This document shows, one piece after another, positions 45,684-54,122 of a stretch of 64,000 nt of DNA. This stretch comes from Bog-756 sp963813525 (GTDB taxonomy: Bacteria > Actinomycetota > Acidimicrobiia > Acidimicrobiales > RAAP-2), in contig CAWEZI010000005.1 in NCBI GenBank assembly GCA_963813525.1, forward strand, positions 868,001 to 932,000. Reading direction: 5' to 3'. Each line of letters begins with the position of its first letter. Position 1 is the first letter of the stretch. A program made the position numbers and the translations under genes. Under the pieces are notes generated by a model. It did no database searches. It had not been told where the DNA came from and saw only the letters and a program-made list of their open reading frames with translations.

Positions 45684-46463
45684 ATGAACGTCGTCGTCTG
45701 TGTAAAGCAGATCCCCGATCCGGCCGCCCCACCGGCGCTCGATCCGGGGACAAAGAACCTTGTCCGAGAGGGAAAACTCATCCTCGACGACTCCGACTCC
45801 TACGGCGTGGAGATGGCTCTCCAGCTGGCCGACGCCGCCGGCGGGGGCGACGTCACGTTGGTGTCGATGGCACCCAACGGGGAGACGTCGGGCCTGCGCA
45901 CCGCCCTGGCCATGGGGGCGGCCAAGGCCATCCTCATCAGCGATGACACCCTGGCCGGCACCGATGCCCTGGGCACGGCCAAGGTGCTGGCCGCCGCCAT
46001 CCGCCGGGCCGAGCCCGACCTGGTCCTGGCCGCCACCGAGTCGACCGACGGCTACACCGGCACCACCCCCGTCCAGGTGGCCGAACTGCTCGGCTTCCCC
46101 TCGGTGACCTTCGCCAAAAAGGTCGAGATCACCGGCGACTCGGTCAAGGTCGAACGGCAGACCGAAGCCGGCTACGACGAAGTGGAGAGCCCGCTGCCGG
46201 CGGTGGTGACGGTGACCGCCGGCGTGGTTGAGCCCCGCTACCCCTCGTTCAAGGGGATCATGGCGGCCAAGTCCAAGCCGGTCGAGACACTGACCGTGGC
46301 CGACCTGGGCATCGACCCCTCCCAGGTGGGAGCGGTCGGGGCCCGCCAGGAGATCATGGCGGTGACCGAGGCCGAGGCCCGTGCCGGCGGCGAGATCGTC
46401 ACCGACGAGGGTGAGGGCTACCAGCGCATCATCGAATTCCTCGAGCAACTGAAGGTCCTCTAG
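45684..46463 (+). CDS. etfB: Electron transfer flavoprotein beta subunit
   Basis: The AMP-binding ETF subunit, 259 residues. It starts MNVVVCVKQIPDPAAPPALD, then has LDDSDSYGVEMALQLADAAG, VTLVSMAPNGETSGLRTALA and MGAAKAILISDDTLAGTDAL. The ETF-beta signature VKVERQTEAGYDEVESPLPA lies near residue 155. With EtfA it accepts electrons from acyl-CoA dehydrogenases and passes them to ETF:quinone oxidoreductase. ATG 45684 is the natural start; there is no good Shine-Dalgarno sequence. etfA follows after 27 bp, so the two form an operon. Confidence 0.95.
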   Translation: MNVVVCVKQIPDPAAPPALDPGTKNLVREGKLILDDSDSYGVEMALQLADAAGGGDVTLVSMAPNGETSGLRTALAMGAAKAILISDDTLAGTDALGTAKVLAAAIRRAEPDLVLAATESTDGYTGTTPVQVAELLGFPSVTFAKKVEITGDSVKVERQTEAGYDEVESPLPAVVTVTAGVVEPRYPSFKGIMAAKSKPVETLTVADLGIDPSQVGAVGARQEIMAVTEAEARAGGEIVTDEGEGYQRIIEFLEQLKVL

Positions 46464-46490
46464 GGGACCGAGTAGGAGAGAAAAGCACCT

Positions 46491-47462
46491 ATGTCTGTCG
46501 ACACCATTTGGGTACTGGCCGAGCTGTCCGACGGCGCCCCCATCACCACGTCCCTCGAGCTCCTCACCCGGGCCCGGTCGCTGGCCACCACCGTCGAGGC
46601 GGTTGCCTGGGGTGACGCCACCGCCTCGGTGGCCGGCACTCTCGGCGAGTACGGGGCCACCACTGTGCACGACGTCGGCGACCTGGCCGGCTCCCTGCCC
46701 GGCGCACCGGTGGCCGGCGCCATCGCTGCCGCCGTGGCCGCCGGCAGCGGTCCCGACGCCATCCTCTTTCCGGCCACCTACGACGGGCGCGACATCGCCG
46801 CCCGCCTGTCGGTCAAGCTCGACCGTCCGGTCCTCACCAACGTGGTCGACCTCAACGTGGAGGACGGGACGCTGGTCACCACCCACGCCATCTTCGGCGG
46901 CAGTGAGATGGCCACCGCCAAGTTCACCGGCGACGGGCCGGGCATCTACGTCATCCGGGCCAAGTCCTTCGCCGCCGAGGCCTCGGGCGGTGGGGCGGCC
47001 ACCGTGGTGGCCGCCCCGGCACCCGACACCGGCGTCACCAGCGCGGCCAAAATCGTGGCCCGCCACGTGGAGGAGCGCACCGGGCCCAAGCTCGACGAAG
47101 CCGACGTGGTCGTCTCGGGCGGCCGGGGACTCGGGGACAAGGACAACTACGCCCTCATCGAGGAGCTGGCCACGCTGCTCCACGGGGCGGCCGGGGCCAG
47201 CCGGGCCATCGTGGACGCCGGGTGGGTCCCCTACTCCCACCAGGTGGGTCAGACAGGCAAGACGGTCAAGCCCACCGTCTACGTGGCCTGCGGAATCTCC
47301 GGGGCCACCCAGCACCTGGTCGGCATGAAGAACTCGAAGAACATCGTGGCCATCAACAAGGACCAGGACGCACCCATCTTCTCGGTGGCCGACCTCGGGA
47401 TCGTGGGCGACGTGCTCAAGGTGCTTCCGCAACTGATCGAGGCCATCAAAGCCCGCGGCTGA
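46491..47462 (+). CDS. etfA: Electron transfer flavoprotein alpha subunit
   Basis: The FAD-binding ETF subunit, 323 residues. The N-terminal domain has IWVLAELSDGAPITTSLELL and DAILFPATYDGRDIAARLSV. The C-terminal FAD domain carries VVSGGRGLGDKDNYALIEEL, DAGWVPYSHQVGQTGKTVKP and the strongly conserved ACGISGATQHLVGMKNSKNI with INKDQDAPIF. GGAGAG precedes ATG 46491. No FixX or FixC gene is next to it, so it is the housekeeping type rather than the bifurcating type. Confidence 0.95.
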   Translation: MSVDTIWVLAELSDGAPITTSLELLTRARSLATTVEAVAWGDATASVAGTLGEYGATTVHDVGDLAGSLPGAPVAGAIAAAVAAGSGPDAILFPATYDGRDIAARLSVKLDRPVLTNVVDLNVEDGTLVTTHAIFGGSEMATAKFTGDGPGIYVIRAKSFAAEASGGGAATVVAAPAPDTGVTSAAKIVARHVEERTGPKLDEADVVVSGGRGLGDKDNYALIEELATLLHGAAGASRAIVDAGWVPYSHQVGQTGKTVKPTVYVACGISGATQHLVGMKNSKNIVAINKDQDAPIFSVADLGIVGDVLKVLPQLIEAIKARG

Positions 47463-47570
47463 GCAGCTGGGCGGACAACGGCTCAGCCGCCGGCGCCCGA
47501 CGGAGATGAGCACACCCGGACCGCTCGAAATTGGCGTGCCCCAAGCGCGTTGTGGTGAGGGGGGGCGTGG

Positions 47571-47576
47571 CATAAT
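47571..47576 (+). promoter_or_regulatory. Possible promoter in the etfA-acyltransferase gap
   Basis: CATAAT with a preceding TGG (extended -10 pattern) and TTGTGG 15 bp upstream (47550-47555). It would give the acyltransferase gene a leader of about 150 nt. A second, weaker candidate is TAGGGG 6 nt before GTG 47730. The rest of the 267-bp gap shows no feature. Confidence 0.4.
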
Positions 47577-47729
47577 GATCAGAGGGCCCCTTCTACTCTT
47601 TTGATCCGGGAAGTGATCTCTGTCGCGCACCGTCACCGCAGCCGACCTGGTGCAAGCGAGGGGCTCGGTGGACCACTGTCAGGGCCTCGGGCCGCATCGA
47701 TCGGGGCCCACCGCCTCTAGGGGTGTGAC

Positions 47730-49565
47730 GTGCCCCGACCGGTAGAGGGCACCAGTCCCTACCTCCCCGGACTGGACGGCATCCGGGCCATCGCCGTGCT
47801 GGCCGTCATCGCCTATCACCTGAATTTCGGGTGGGCCCTCGGCGGACTCCTCGGCGTGCAGGTCTTCTTCGTGCTGTCCGGTTATCTCATCACCGACCTT
47901 TTGGTGGCCGAGTACGGCCGTCACCACGGGATCGGGTTGAAGAACTTCTGGATCCGCCGGGCCCGACGTCTGCTACCGGCCCTCTTCGTGATGATGTTCG
48001 TGACCATCGGATGGGCCACCTTGTTCGACCACGACCAGCTCACTGCCGTGCGCAGCGATGTCCTGCCCGGCATCTTCTACGCCAGCAACTGGTGGTTCAT
48101 CTTCCAGCACGTCTCCTACTTCGCCAAGTTCGGTCCGCCTTCGCCCTTCGGGCACCTCTGGTCGTTGGCCATCGAGGAGCAGTTCTACCTGATCTGGCCG
48201 CTGGTCCTGCTGGTCGGGTTCCGCTGGATCCACGTGAAGAGGACCCGGGTGCTGATCACCTTGGGGCTGGCTGCCGCCTCGGCCATCGAGATGGCCGTCC
48301 TCTACTCGCCCGGCGGTGATCCCACCCGCGTCTACGACGGGACCGACACCCGGGTGTTCGCCCTCCTCATCGGGGCGGCACTGGCCATGGTGCTGCCCCG
48401 CAGCCGCAAGTTCGCCCCGGTCACCCCCAACGCCCGCCGGGTGCTCAACCTGGTCGGCGCCGTCTCGCTGCTCGGGATCTTCGCCCTGTTCTGGCAGACC
48501 AACCAGTACGAGACTTTCCTGTACTCGGGGGGGATGGTCCTGCTCGCCCTCCTGACCGCGCTGGTCATCGCCGTCACCATTCATCCCGGGTCCCAGCTGC
48601 GCCGCATCCTCGGGATCGAACCACTCCGGTGGATCGGCGAGCGCTCCTACGCCATCTACCTGTGGCACTACCCGATCATCGTGTTGACCACGCCGCTCAA
48701 CGCCCCGGCCAGCTGGGTCCGCGGGCTCCTCCAGACCGCAGCCACCTTGGTCATCGCCGCCCTCTCGTGGCGCTACATCGAACAGCCGGTCCGACACGGC
48801 GCCCTCAAGCGCGGCTGGGAGCGGGTCCGCCAGCACAACTGGGTGTGGCCCAAGCTCAGACCCGTCGGGTGGGTCCTGGTGGCGGCCACGCTGTTCAATG
48901 CCCTCCTGTGCGGACTCGGCCTGTTCGGGGTGGTGGCGGCAACGGCGGCCGATCCGGCATCGCAGGTGACCGCCATACTGCCCACGGTCCACCACCACCG
49001 GCCGGCTGCGACCATCGGCCCGCCGCTCCCGCCCGGTTCGCCCACCACCACCACCGGACCGCCTCCCCTGGGCCAGGGGATCACCGCCGTCGGCGACTCG
49101 ATCATGGTGGACGCCGCCCCCTATCTCCAACAACTGCTACCGGGGATCGACATCGACGCCCAGGTGGGCCAGCAGCTCACCCAGGTCCAGTCGGCGGTAC
49201 CCCTGCTCAAGTCCGAGGGCGTGGTGGGCAACCGCCTGGTGGTCGAGCTCGGGACCAACGGCCCCTACACGCCGGCCCAGCTGCAGAACCTGGTCACCTC
49301 CTTCGGCCCCATGGAGAAGATCATCTTCGTCAACACCCGGGTACCCCGACCGTGGCAGCAGGAGGTCAACAACGCCATCGCCTCGGTGGCCCGCCACTTT
49401 TCGAACGCCACGGTGGTGGACTGGTACGACGCCAGCGCCACCTCGCCCCAGTACTTCTACCCCGACGGGGTCCACCTCGACCCGGCCGGCGCTCGGTACT
49501 ACGCCTCGCTCATCGCCGACGCCATCGAAGAACCGGCGCGCGGGACCGGCCACCACCGCAGCTGA
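47730..49565 (+). CDS. Acyltransferase 3 (OafA-type) with C-terminal SGNH domain
   Basis: A membrane O-acyltransferase of 611 residues that modifies cell-surface glycans or lipids. The acyltransferase-3 domain has about ten helices; PYLPGLDGIRAIAVLAVIAY has the start motif with His shortly after, FFVLSGYLITDLL follows, and RRARRLLPAL is the conserved basic loop. GHLWSLAIEEQFYLIWPLVL is the Glu-rich motif. After a Pro/Thr-rich linker (about 430-450) comes an extracytoplasmic SGNH hydrolase-like domain: GITAVGDSIMVDAAPYLQQL holds the Ser block, VVELGTNGPYTPAQL the Asn block and YFYPDGVHLDPAGARYYASL the Asp-x-x-His block. GTG 47730. Confidence 0.92.
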   Translation: MPRPVEGTSPYLPGLDGIRAIAVLAVIAYHLNFGWALGGLLGVQVFFVLSGYLITDLLVAEYGRHHGIGLKNFWIRRARRLLPALFVMMFVTIGWATLFDHDQLTAVRSDVLPGIFYASNWWFIFQHVSYFAKFGPPSPFGHLWSLAIEEQFYLIWPLVLLVGFRWIHVKRTRVLITLGLAAASAIEMAVLYSPGGDPTRVYDGTDTRVFALLIGAALAMVLPRSRKFAPVTPNARRVLNLVGAVSLLGIFALFWQTNQYETFLYSGGMVLLALLTALVIAVTIHPGSQLRRILGIEPLRWIGERSYAIYLWHYPIIVLTTPLNAPASWVRGLLQTAATLVIAALSWRYIEQPVRHGALKRGWERVRQHNWVWPKLRPVGWVLVAATLFNALLCGLGLFGVVAATAADPASQVTAILPTVHHHRPAATIGPPLPPGSPTTTTGPPPLGQGITAVGDSIMVDAAPYLQQLLPGIDIDAQVGQQLTQVQSAVPLLKSEGVVGNRLVVELGTNGPYTPAQLQNLVTSFGPMEKIIFVNTRVPRPWQQEVNNAIASVARHFSNATVVDWYDASATSPQYFYPDGVHLDPAGARYYASLIADAIEEPARGTGHHRS

Positions 49566-49612
49566 GGCCGCCGCGGCCCCAGTTCACACCGGCGGATAAA
49601 CCTGTCCTCCGG

Positions 49613-50383
49613 TCACACCAGGGGCCACGGGTAGGGCGGGTGGTCGCCGACCGGAACCGGAAAGGTGGCCGTGTCCACCAGGTCGTCGATCCGGGCCTTG
49701 AGGGCAGCGATCTCCGGGCCGGACAGCAGGCCCTCCAGCTGTTCGGGGAGGGACGTCGCCACGCTGGCCAGATCCTCCAGTAGGTCGTCCGCCACCGGCT
49801 CCTCGGCGAACTCCCAGACGACCGTGCGCAGCTTGGTGTGGCGGTGGAAGCACAACCCGTGGTCAATGGCCCACAGTTTGTCGTCGGGTCCCCGGAGCAC
49901 GTGACCGCTCTTGCGGTCGGCGTTGTTGGCCACCACGTCGAAGGCGCACACCGTCCGCAGCGCATCTTCGTGGCCCCCTTCCTCGAACAGGGTGAAGTAG
50001 TGCTGACTGAAGTCGGCGTCGACGAACAGTTGGAGTGACCCCTGGCCCAGAGGACCGTCCTCGCGTACCACCGTCGGGGGCACGAGGCCCCAGCCCAGCG
50101 CTTCAGACAGCGCATAGGCAGCCACCTCCCGTCGGTACAGCCGGTCGGGGAAGTCCCACAGTGAACGCTCGCCCCGCCCCGGTTTGTACACGGCACCGAG
50201 CGGTTGGTCCGTGCCGGTGTCCACGCTCACCAGAAAGGTGAGGTTGGAGCTCCACGGCAAGCGCCCGACGACGGTGAGCTCGCCGGTGGCCAGAAACTCG
50301 GTCGCCTGATCGAGTCCGAGGCCGCTGTCAGGGCTCCAGCCGCTCAGGTCGCTGGAGGCCGGTGACCGTTCGTGCGCGGGCAT
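49613..50383 (-). CDS. SCO1664-family protein (PI3/4-kinase-like fold)
   Basis: A 256-residue actinobacterial protein. It includes VVGRLPWSSNLTFLVSVDTG, GAVYKPGRGERSLWDFPDRL and REVAAYALSEALGWGLVPPT. FDVVANNADRKSGHVLRG followed by WAIDHGLCFHRHTKLRTVVW corresponds to the catalytic and metal-binding motifs (N-x-D-R, then D-H-G) of PI3/4-kinase-like folds. The substrate is unknown. ATG 50383 overlaps the end of the DUF3090 gene by 40 bp. It is the third gene of a conserved cluster with DUF3090 and a histidine phosphatase. Confidence 0.87.
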   Translation of the reverse strand: MPAHERSPASSDLSGWSPDSGLGLDQATEFLATGELTVVGRLPWSSNLTFLVSVDTGTDQPLGAVYKPGRGERSLWDFPDRLYRREVAAYALSEALGWGLVPPTVVREDGPLGQGSLQLFVDADFSQHYFTLFEEGGHEDALRTVCAFDVVANNADRKSGHVLRGPDDKLWAIDHGLCFHRHTKLRTVVWEFAEEPVADDLLEDLASVATSLPEQLEGLLSGPEIAALKARIDDLVDTATFPVPVGDHPPYPWPLV

Positions 50384-50841
50384 TCGTGACCGGAGGGGTC
50401 GAGGGGCGAACCGCAGAGGGGGCAGGGGGGTCGGCCCGACTCCACCAGCCGGGTGGCCTGGATGGCGAAAGCCGCCGCCTGTTCTCGGGAGATGGAGACC
50501 CGAGCGATGGCGCCGGTCTCGTCCTCTTCGACCAGCTCCTCGATGACCAGCACCACCCGGTCCTCGGTCTCGTCGTAGGACACACCGATGGTCCCCACCG
50601 CCCAGGCCGGTTCGGCCGGTTCCTCGAGAGGGAGGTCGTCGGGGAGGTGCCCGGGGCGCTGTTGGTCGCGGACGATGCGGGCCAGATAGTCGGCCACCAC
50701 CGCCACCTGCTGCTTCTCCATCTTGAGGGTGAGAAGGATCGGACCTTGACGGCACTGGAGGAGGAAGAGCCGGCTTCCCACCGGGCCGATGGTGCCCACC
50801 GTGACCCGGTCGGGGGCCGACAGGTCGTAACCGTCGCTCAT
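50344..50841 (-). CDS. DUF3090 family protein
   Basis: A 165-residue actinobacterial protein. It starts DLSAPDRVTVGTIGPVGSRL and continues with FLLQCRQGPILLTLKMEKQQ and WAVGTIGVSYDETEDRVVLV. The C-terminus carries a zinc-ribbon-like CPLCGSPLDPSGHECPRTNG with two CxxC-type pairs. Function unknown. ATG 50841 overlaps the stop of the histidine phosphatase gene (ATGA), and its own end overlaps the SCO1664-type gene, so the three are one translational unit. Confidence 0.88.
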   Translation of the reverse strand: MSDGYDLSAPDRVTVGTIGPVGSRLFLLQCRQGPILLTLKMEKQQVAVVADYLARIVRDQQRPGHLPDDLPLEEPAEPAWAVGTIGVSYDETEDRVVLVIEELVEEDETGAIARVSISREQAAAFAIQATRLVESGRPPCPLCGSPLDPSGHECPRTNGHRPPAT

Positions 50842-51497
50842 CCGACAGCCAGCTCACCGAGAGAGGACGTCGAGTTGACGGTGAGCACGACGGGCCCGCC
50901 CTCGCCGTAGACCACGGCCGACACCGAGCAGGGCGAGACCACCAAGCGCTGGAAGAGGTCGAGGGGAGTACCGGCCGCCGAGGACAGGGCGGCCTTTATA
51001 GGGTCGGCGTGGGACACCACCACCACCGTCTCCCCCCGGTGGAGGCGGATGAGGCGGGCGATGGCCGAGGACATGCGGGCCTGCATCTCGAGGAAGGACT
51101 CACCTCCGGGGAAGCGGAAACTGCTCGGGGTTCCCTGGACCTGGCGCCACTCCGGACGCTTGTACAGCGCGTTGAGGCGGGCGCCGGTCCACTCCCCGAA
51201 GTCGCACTCGAGGAGGCCGCGGTCGGTCCGCACCCGCAGTCCGAGCCGCCGGGCGATGGGCCGGGCCGTCTCGCTGGTCCGTTCGAGGGGAGAGGCGTAG
51301 ACGGCGACCGGCGAACGTTCGACAGGGCCGAAGGCGGCGATCCGTTCGGCCACCGCCTCGGCCTGGCGGTGGCCCTCCTCGGACAGATGGAGCCCGGGGG
51401 CCCTCCCGGGGAGGATCTTGCCGGTGGTAGGGGTCTTGCCGTGGCGGACCAGGAGCACCACCGTGGGTCGGCTGGGAGGAGTCCGTCGGCTGGCCAC
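50838..51497 (-). CDS. Histidine phosphatase family protein (MSMEG_4193 type)
   Basis: A phosphoglycerate-mutase-like phosphatase of 219 residues. The catalytic motif VVLLVRHGKTPTTGKILPGR is at residues 14-33. VYASPLERTSETARPIARRL holds the second Arg, LLECDFGEWTGARLNALYKR the acid/base Glu, and VVVVSHADPIKAALSSAAG the second His. In actinobacteria this subfamily is regularly found with DUF3090 and SCO1664 proteins, as here, where it is the first gene. GTG 51497 follows a TACGGT box by 8 nt. Substrate unknown. Confidence 0.9.
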   Translation of the reverse strand: MASRRTPPSRPTVVLLVRHGKTPTTGKILPGRAPGLHLSEEGHRQAEAVAERIAAFGPVERSPVAVYASPLERTSETARPIARRLGLRVRTDRGLLECDFGEWTGARLNALYKRPEWRQVQGTPSSFRFPGGESFLEMQARMSSAIARLIRLHRGETVVVVSHADPIKAALSSAAGTPLDLFQRLVVSPCSVSAVVYGEGGPVVLTVNSTSSLGELAVG

Positions 51498-51579
51498 GCC
51501 CGTTCACCGTACTCTGTCCGCCCGACAGCCCGACCAGCCGCGACAGGGTGATGGTCCGGTCAGCCGCCCTTCGGTGGGG

Positions 51580-53922
51580 TCAGTGCCCCACCCCCGCCAA
51601 AGCCCGCGGTTCGGGTTCGGTCGCCGCGCATCCGTCGGTCGGCGCCAGGTCGTCGGGTATCACCGGATCGTGGCTGTGATCCTCACCGGACAGCCGCGAC
51701 GGCCACCAGTTCCACCGGCCGAGCAGCACCACCACCGAGGGCACCAGCAGGGTGCGTACGAAGAAGGTGTCGAGCAGGATCCCCGCGGCCAGCCCGAGCC
51801 CGATCTCCTGCACCTGGGTGTTGCCGGTCACCGTGAGCACCCCGAAGGTGCCGGCCAGAATGAGCCCGGCTGAGGTCACCGTGGTGCCGGTGGCCTCGAC
51901 GGCCCGACGGACGGCCGTGCGGATGGGGGCGTGGTGGGCCTCCTCGCGGATCCTGGTCATGACCAGGATGTTGTAGTCCTGGCCTAAGGCCATGATGAAG
52001 ATGAACATGAAGAAGGGGAGGACGAAGTTGATCCCGTCCTGTCCGCCGATGACCACGAAGACCAAAACGGCCAGCCCGAGCGAGGCGAGATAGGAGAGGC
52101 CCACGCTCACCACCAGGTAGAGCGGCGCCACCAGGCTGCGCAGGACGATGGCCAGCAAGATGGCCAGCACCAACATGACGATGGGGATGATCCGCGAGAT
52201 GTCATTGTTGGACAGCGTGCCCACGTCGTTGGCCAGGGCGGCATCGCCGTTGACCCCGTTGGCCGTGGCTCCGATCGACCGGGCCACCCCGTTGACCGCC
52301 GCTCGCACCGCCGGCATGGCCGCGGCCGCCGCCGTGCTGTCGGGCCCGCCGGCCGCCAGACCGGTGTCGAACTGGATGGTACGACCGTCGGCGCTGATGA
52401 ACTGGGCCGAAGCCTGATAGGCCCGGTAGGCCTGCGCCGACACGGCCACCCCGGCCGGTGGGTTGACCGGCAGAGCGGACGCCGCCCCGCGCCCGGCCAG
52501 GGCGGTGTGGGCCTCGACCAAGGCCGAGGGGGTGATGGTCACGCCGTCGGGGTTGAGGGCCCCGGTCACCGCCGAGAACTGGCCGGTGCCGACCAGGCCC
52601 TTTTGGGCGTCGGCCAGCACGGCCGGTTCGTCCCACACCGGCACCGGCAGCTTGAACAGGATGGCCGTCGGATTGGTCTCGACCGACGGGAAGTCGGCGG
52701 CCAGCAGCGCCTGGCCCCGCCCCGAGTCGGAAGTGGCCGGCGGGGGCTGGTCGTTGAAGCCGTTGGGGCTGTAGGCCAGCATGGACAGAGCCAGGCCGCC
52801 GAAGATGACCAGCCCGATGACCAGGGTGAGGACCGGCCTCCCCACCACCCGGGCGGCGATGCGGCCCCAGGTGCCCCCGGCATGCCGGCCCACGGTGGGG
52901 ACGCGGGGCCAGAACACGGCACGACCCAGCACGGCCAGAAGGGCGGGGAGCAGGGTCAGGTTGGCCAAGAGGGCGACGGCGATGCCGATGGCCAACGCCG
53001 GGCCCAGCCCCTGGTAGAACCCGAAGGTGGCCACCACCACGGTGGCCAGGGCGCCGATGACGGTCAGGCCGGAGAAGGTGATCGACTCGCCCACCTTGCA
53101 CACCGAGAAGGCCACCGCCTGGTGCGCCTCCTTGCCCCGCCGCAGCTCTTCGCGCAGCCGGAAGATGAGGAAGAGCCCGTAGTCGGTCCCCGCCCCCAAG
53201 AGGACCACGATGAGCAGGACCGGGGTGAGGTCGGAGACCTGCACGCCGAGGTGGGAGGACGCAGCGATGATCGGCCCGGCGGCCACCAGGGCCACGGCCG
53301 AGGGAATGAGGGCGATGAACGGGGCCAACAGGGCCCGGAAGGTCAGGAGGAGGAGAGCCAGGATGAACAGGACCGAGAGGAGCTCGACCAGGGTCTGGAT
53401 GTGGCCGTTCTGGCTCTGATCGTCCACCGAGGCGGCCAGCCCACCGGTGAGGTGCATGGCCAGGCCGGGCGGTGCGCCGGCGGTAGCGAAGGTCGACCGC
53501 AGAGCGTCGACGGCCTCCACCGCCCGGGTGCCGTCGGAGTGGGCGGGGATGTACACCTCGACCGTCGCCCTTTCGGCCCGGCCGTTGGTCGACACCCCCT
53601 GGTCCAGCACCGCCGTCACATGGGGGACCTGGCGCATGGCCTGTTCGGCGTCTTGGATGGCGGCCCGGTCGGCCGGGCTCAGGTCGCCGCCCTTCACGCC
53701 GGCGACGAAGGTCGTCTCCTGGATGGTCGGCGACGAGAACGGTGCCGCCAGCTCGGCCGCCCGTACGCTCGGAGCGGTGGCCGGCAGGAAGTCGGAGTTG
53801 CTGTTCTTCTCGACGCTGCTCAGGGAGGGGAGCGTCGAAGCAAGGACGAACGCGGCCACGATCCACCCGGCGATGATCAGCCAGCGGAAGCGCACGGTGA
53901 ACCGTCCGAGGGCGGCGAACAA
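51580..53922 (-). CDS. MMPL-family RND transporter
   Basis: A membrane exporter of 780 residues with 12 helices in two RND halves. Helix 1 is WLIIAGWIVAAFVLASTLPS. The first extracytoplasmic domain follows, then helices with LLIVVLLGAGTDYGLFLIFR and the Asp-Tyr motif. The second half repeats this with FMFIFIMALGQDYNILVMTR. The two GxDY motifs are the proton-relay residues of MMPL proteins. It may export lipids or hydrophobic metabolites. TTG 53922 was chosen because GGGAGG lies 8 nt upstream and the protein then starts just before helix 1; GTG starts further up would add a non-conserved tail. Confidence 0.9.
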   Translation of the reverse strand: MFAALGRFTVRFRWLIIAGWIVAAFVLASTLPSLSSVEKNSNSDFLPATAPSVRAAELAAPFSSPTIQETTFVAGVKGGDLSPADRAAIQDAEQAMRQVPHVTAVLDQGVSTNGRAERATVEVYIPAHSDGTRAVEAVDALRSTFATAGAPPGLAMHLTGGLAASVDDQSQNGHIQTLVELLSVLFILALLLLTFRALLAPFIALIPSAVALVAAGPIIAASSHLGVQVSDLTPVLLIVVLLGAGTDYGLFLIFRLREELRRGKEAHQAVAFSVCKVGESITFSGLTVIGALATVVVATFGFYQGLGPALAIGIAVALLANLTLLPALLAVLGRAVFWPRVPTVGRHAGGTWGRIAARVVGRPVLTLVIGLVIFGGLALSMLAYSPNGFNDQPPPATSDSGRGQALLAADFPSVETNPTAILFKLPVPVWDEPAVLADAQKGLVGTGQFSAVTGALNPDGVTITPSALVEAHTALAGRGAASALPVNPPAGVAVSAQAYRAYQASAQFISADGRTIQFDTGLAAGGPDSTAAAAAMPAVRAAVNGVARSIGATANGVNGDAALANDVGTLSNNDISRIIPIVMLVLAILLAIVLRSLVAPLYLVVSVGLSYLASLGLAVLVFVVIGGQDGINFVLPFFMFIFIMALGQDYNILVMTRIREEAHHAPIRTAVRRAVEATGTTVTSAGLILAGTFGVLTVTGNTQVQEIGLGLAAGILLDTFFVRTLLVPSVVVLLGRWNWWPSRLSGEDHSHDPVIPDDLAPTDGCAATEPEPRALAGVGH

Positions 53923-54122
53923 GCGGTAGTCCTCCCGTGATCGATTGAGTAGGCCCGCCCGCAAGACGACGGTCGGTTTCGGTCCCACCGGACGGCCACG
54001 ACAATTCCTCGGGCCGATCGAGGTCCCCGAACACGGGTGGGTGTCTTGAAAGATCAGCCTAGGCCCGGCCTTGGGCGGTTTTGCGGGCCGTGCGGCCCAC
54101 ACCAACGATTATTAGGAAATTT

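Noticed and set aside
44856..47636. A very long minus-strand open frame (over 900 codons) opposite GDPD and the etf genes
   Set aside because: It mirrors the codon structure of etfB, etfA and GDPD, is rich in Gly/His/Asp without any domain, and is typical antisense openness in high-GC DNA.
54061..54110. GGGCCG/CGGCCC hairpin between the FrhB-type and MMPL genes as a terminator
   Set aside because: No T-run follows on either strand, and the minus-strand gene upstream has not ended in a position that would need it.
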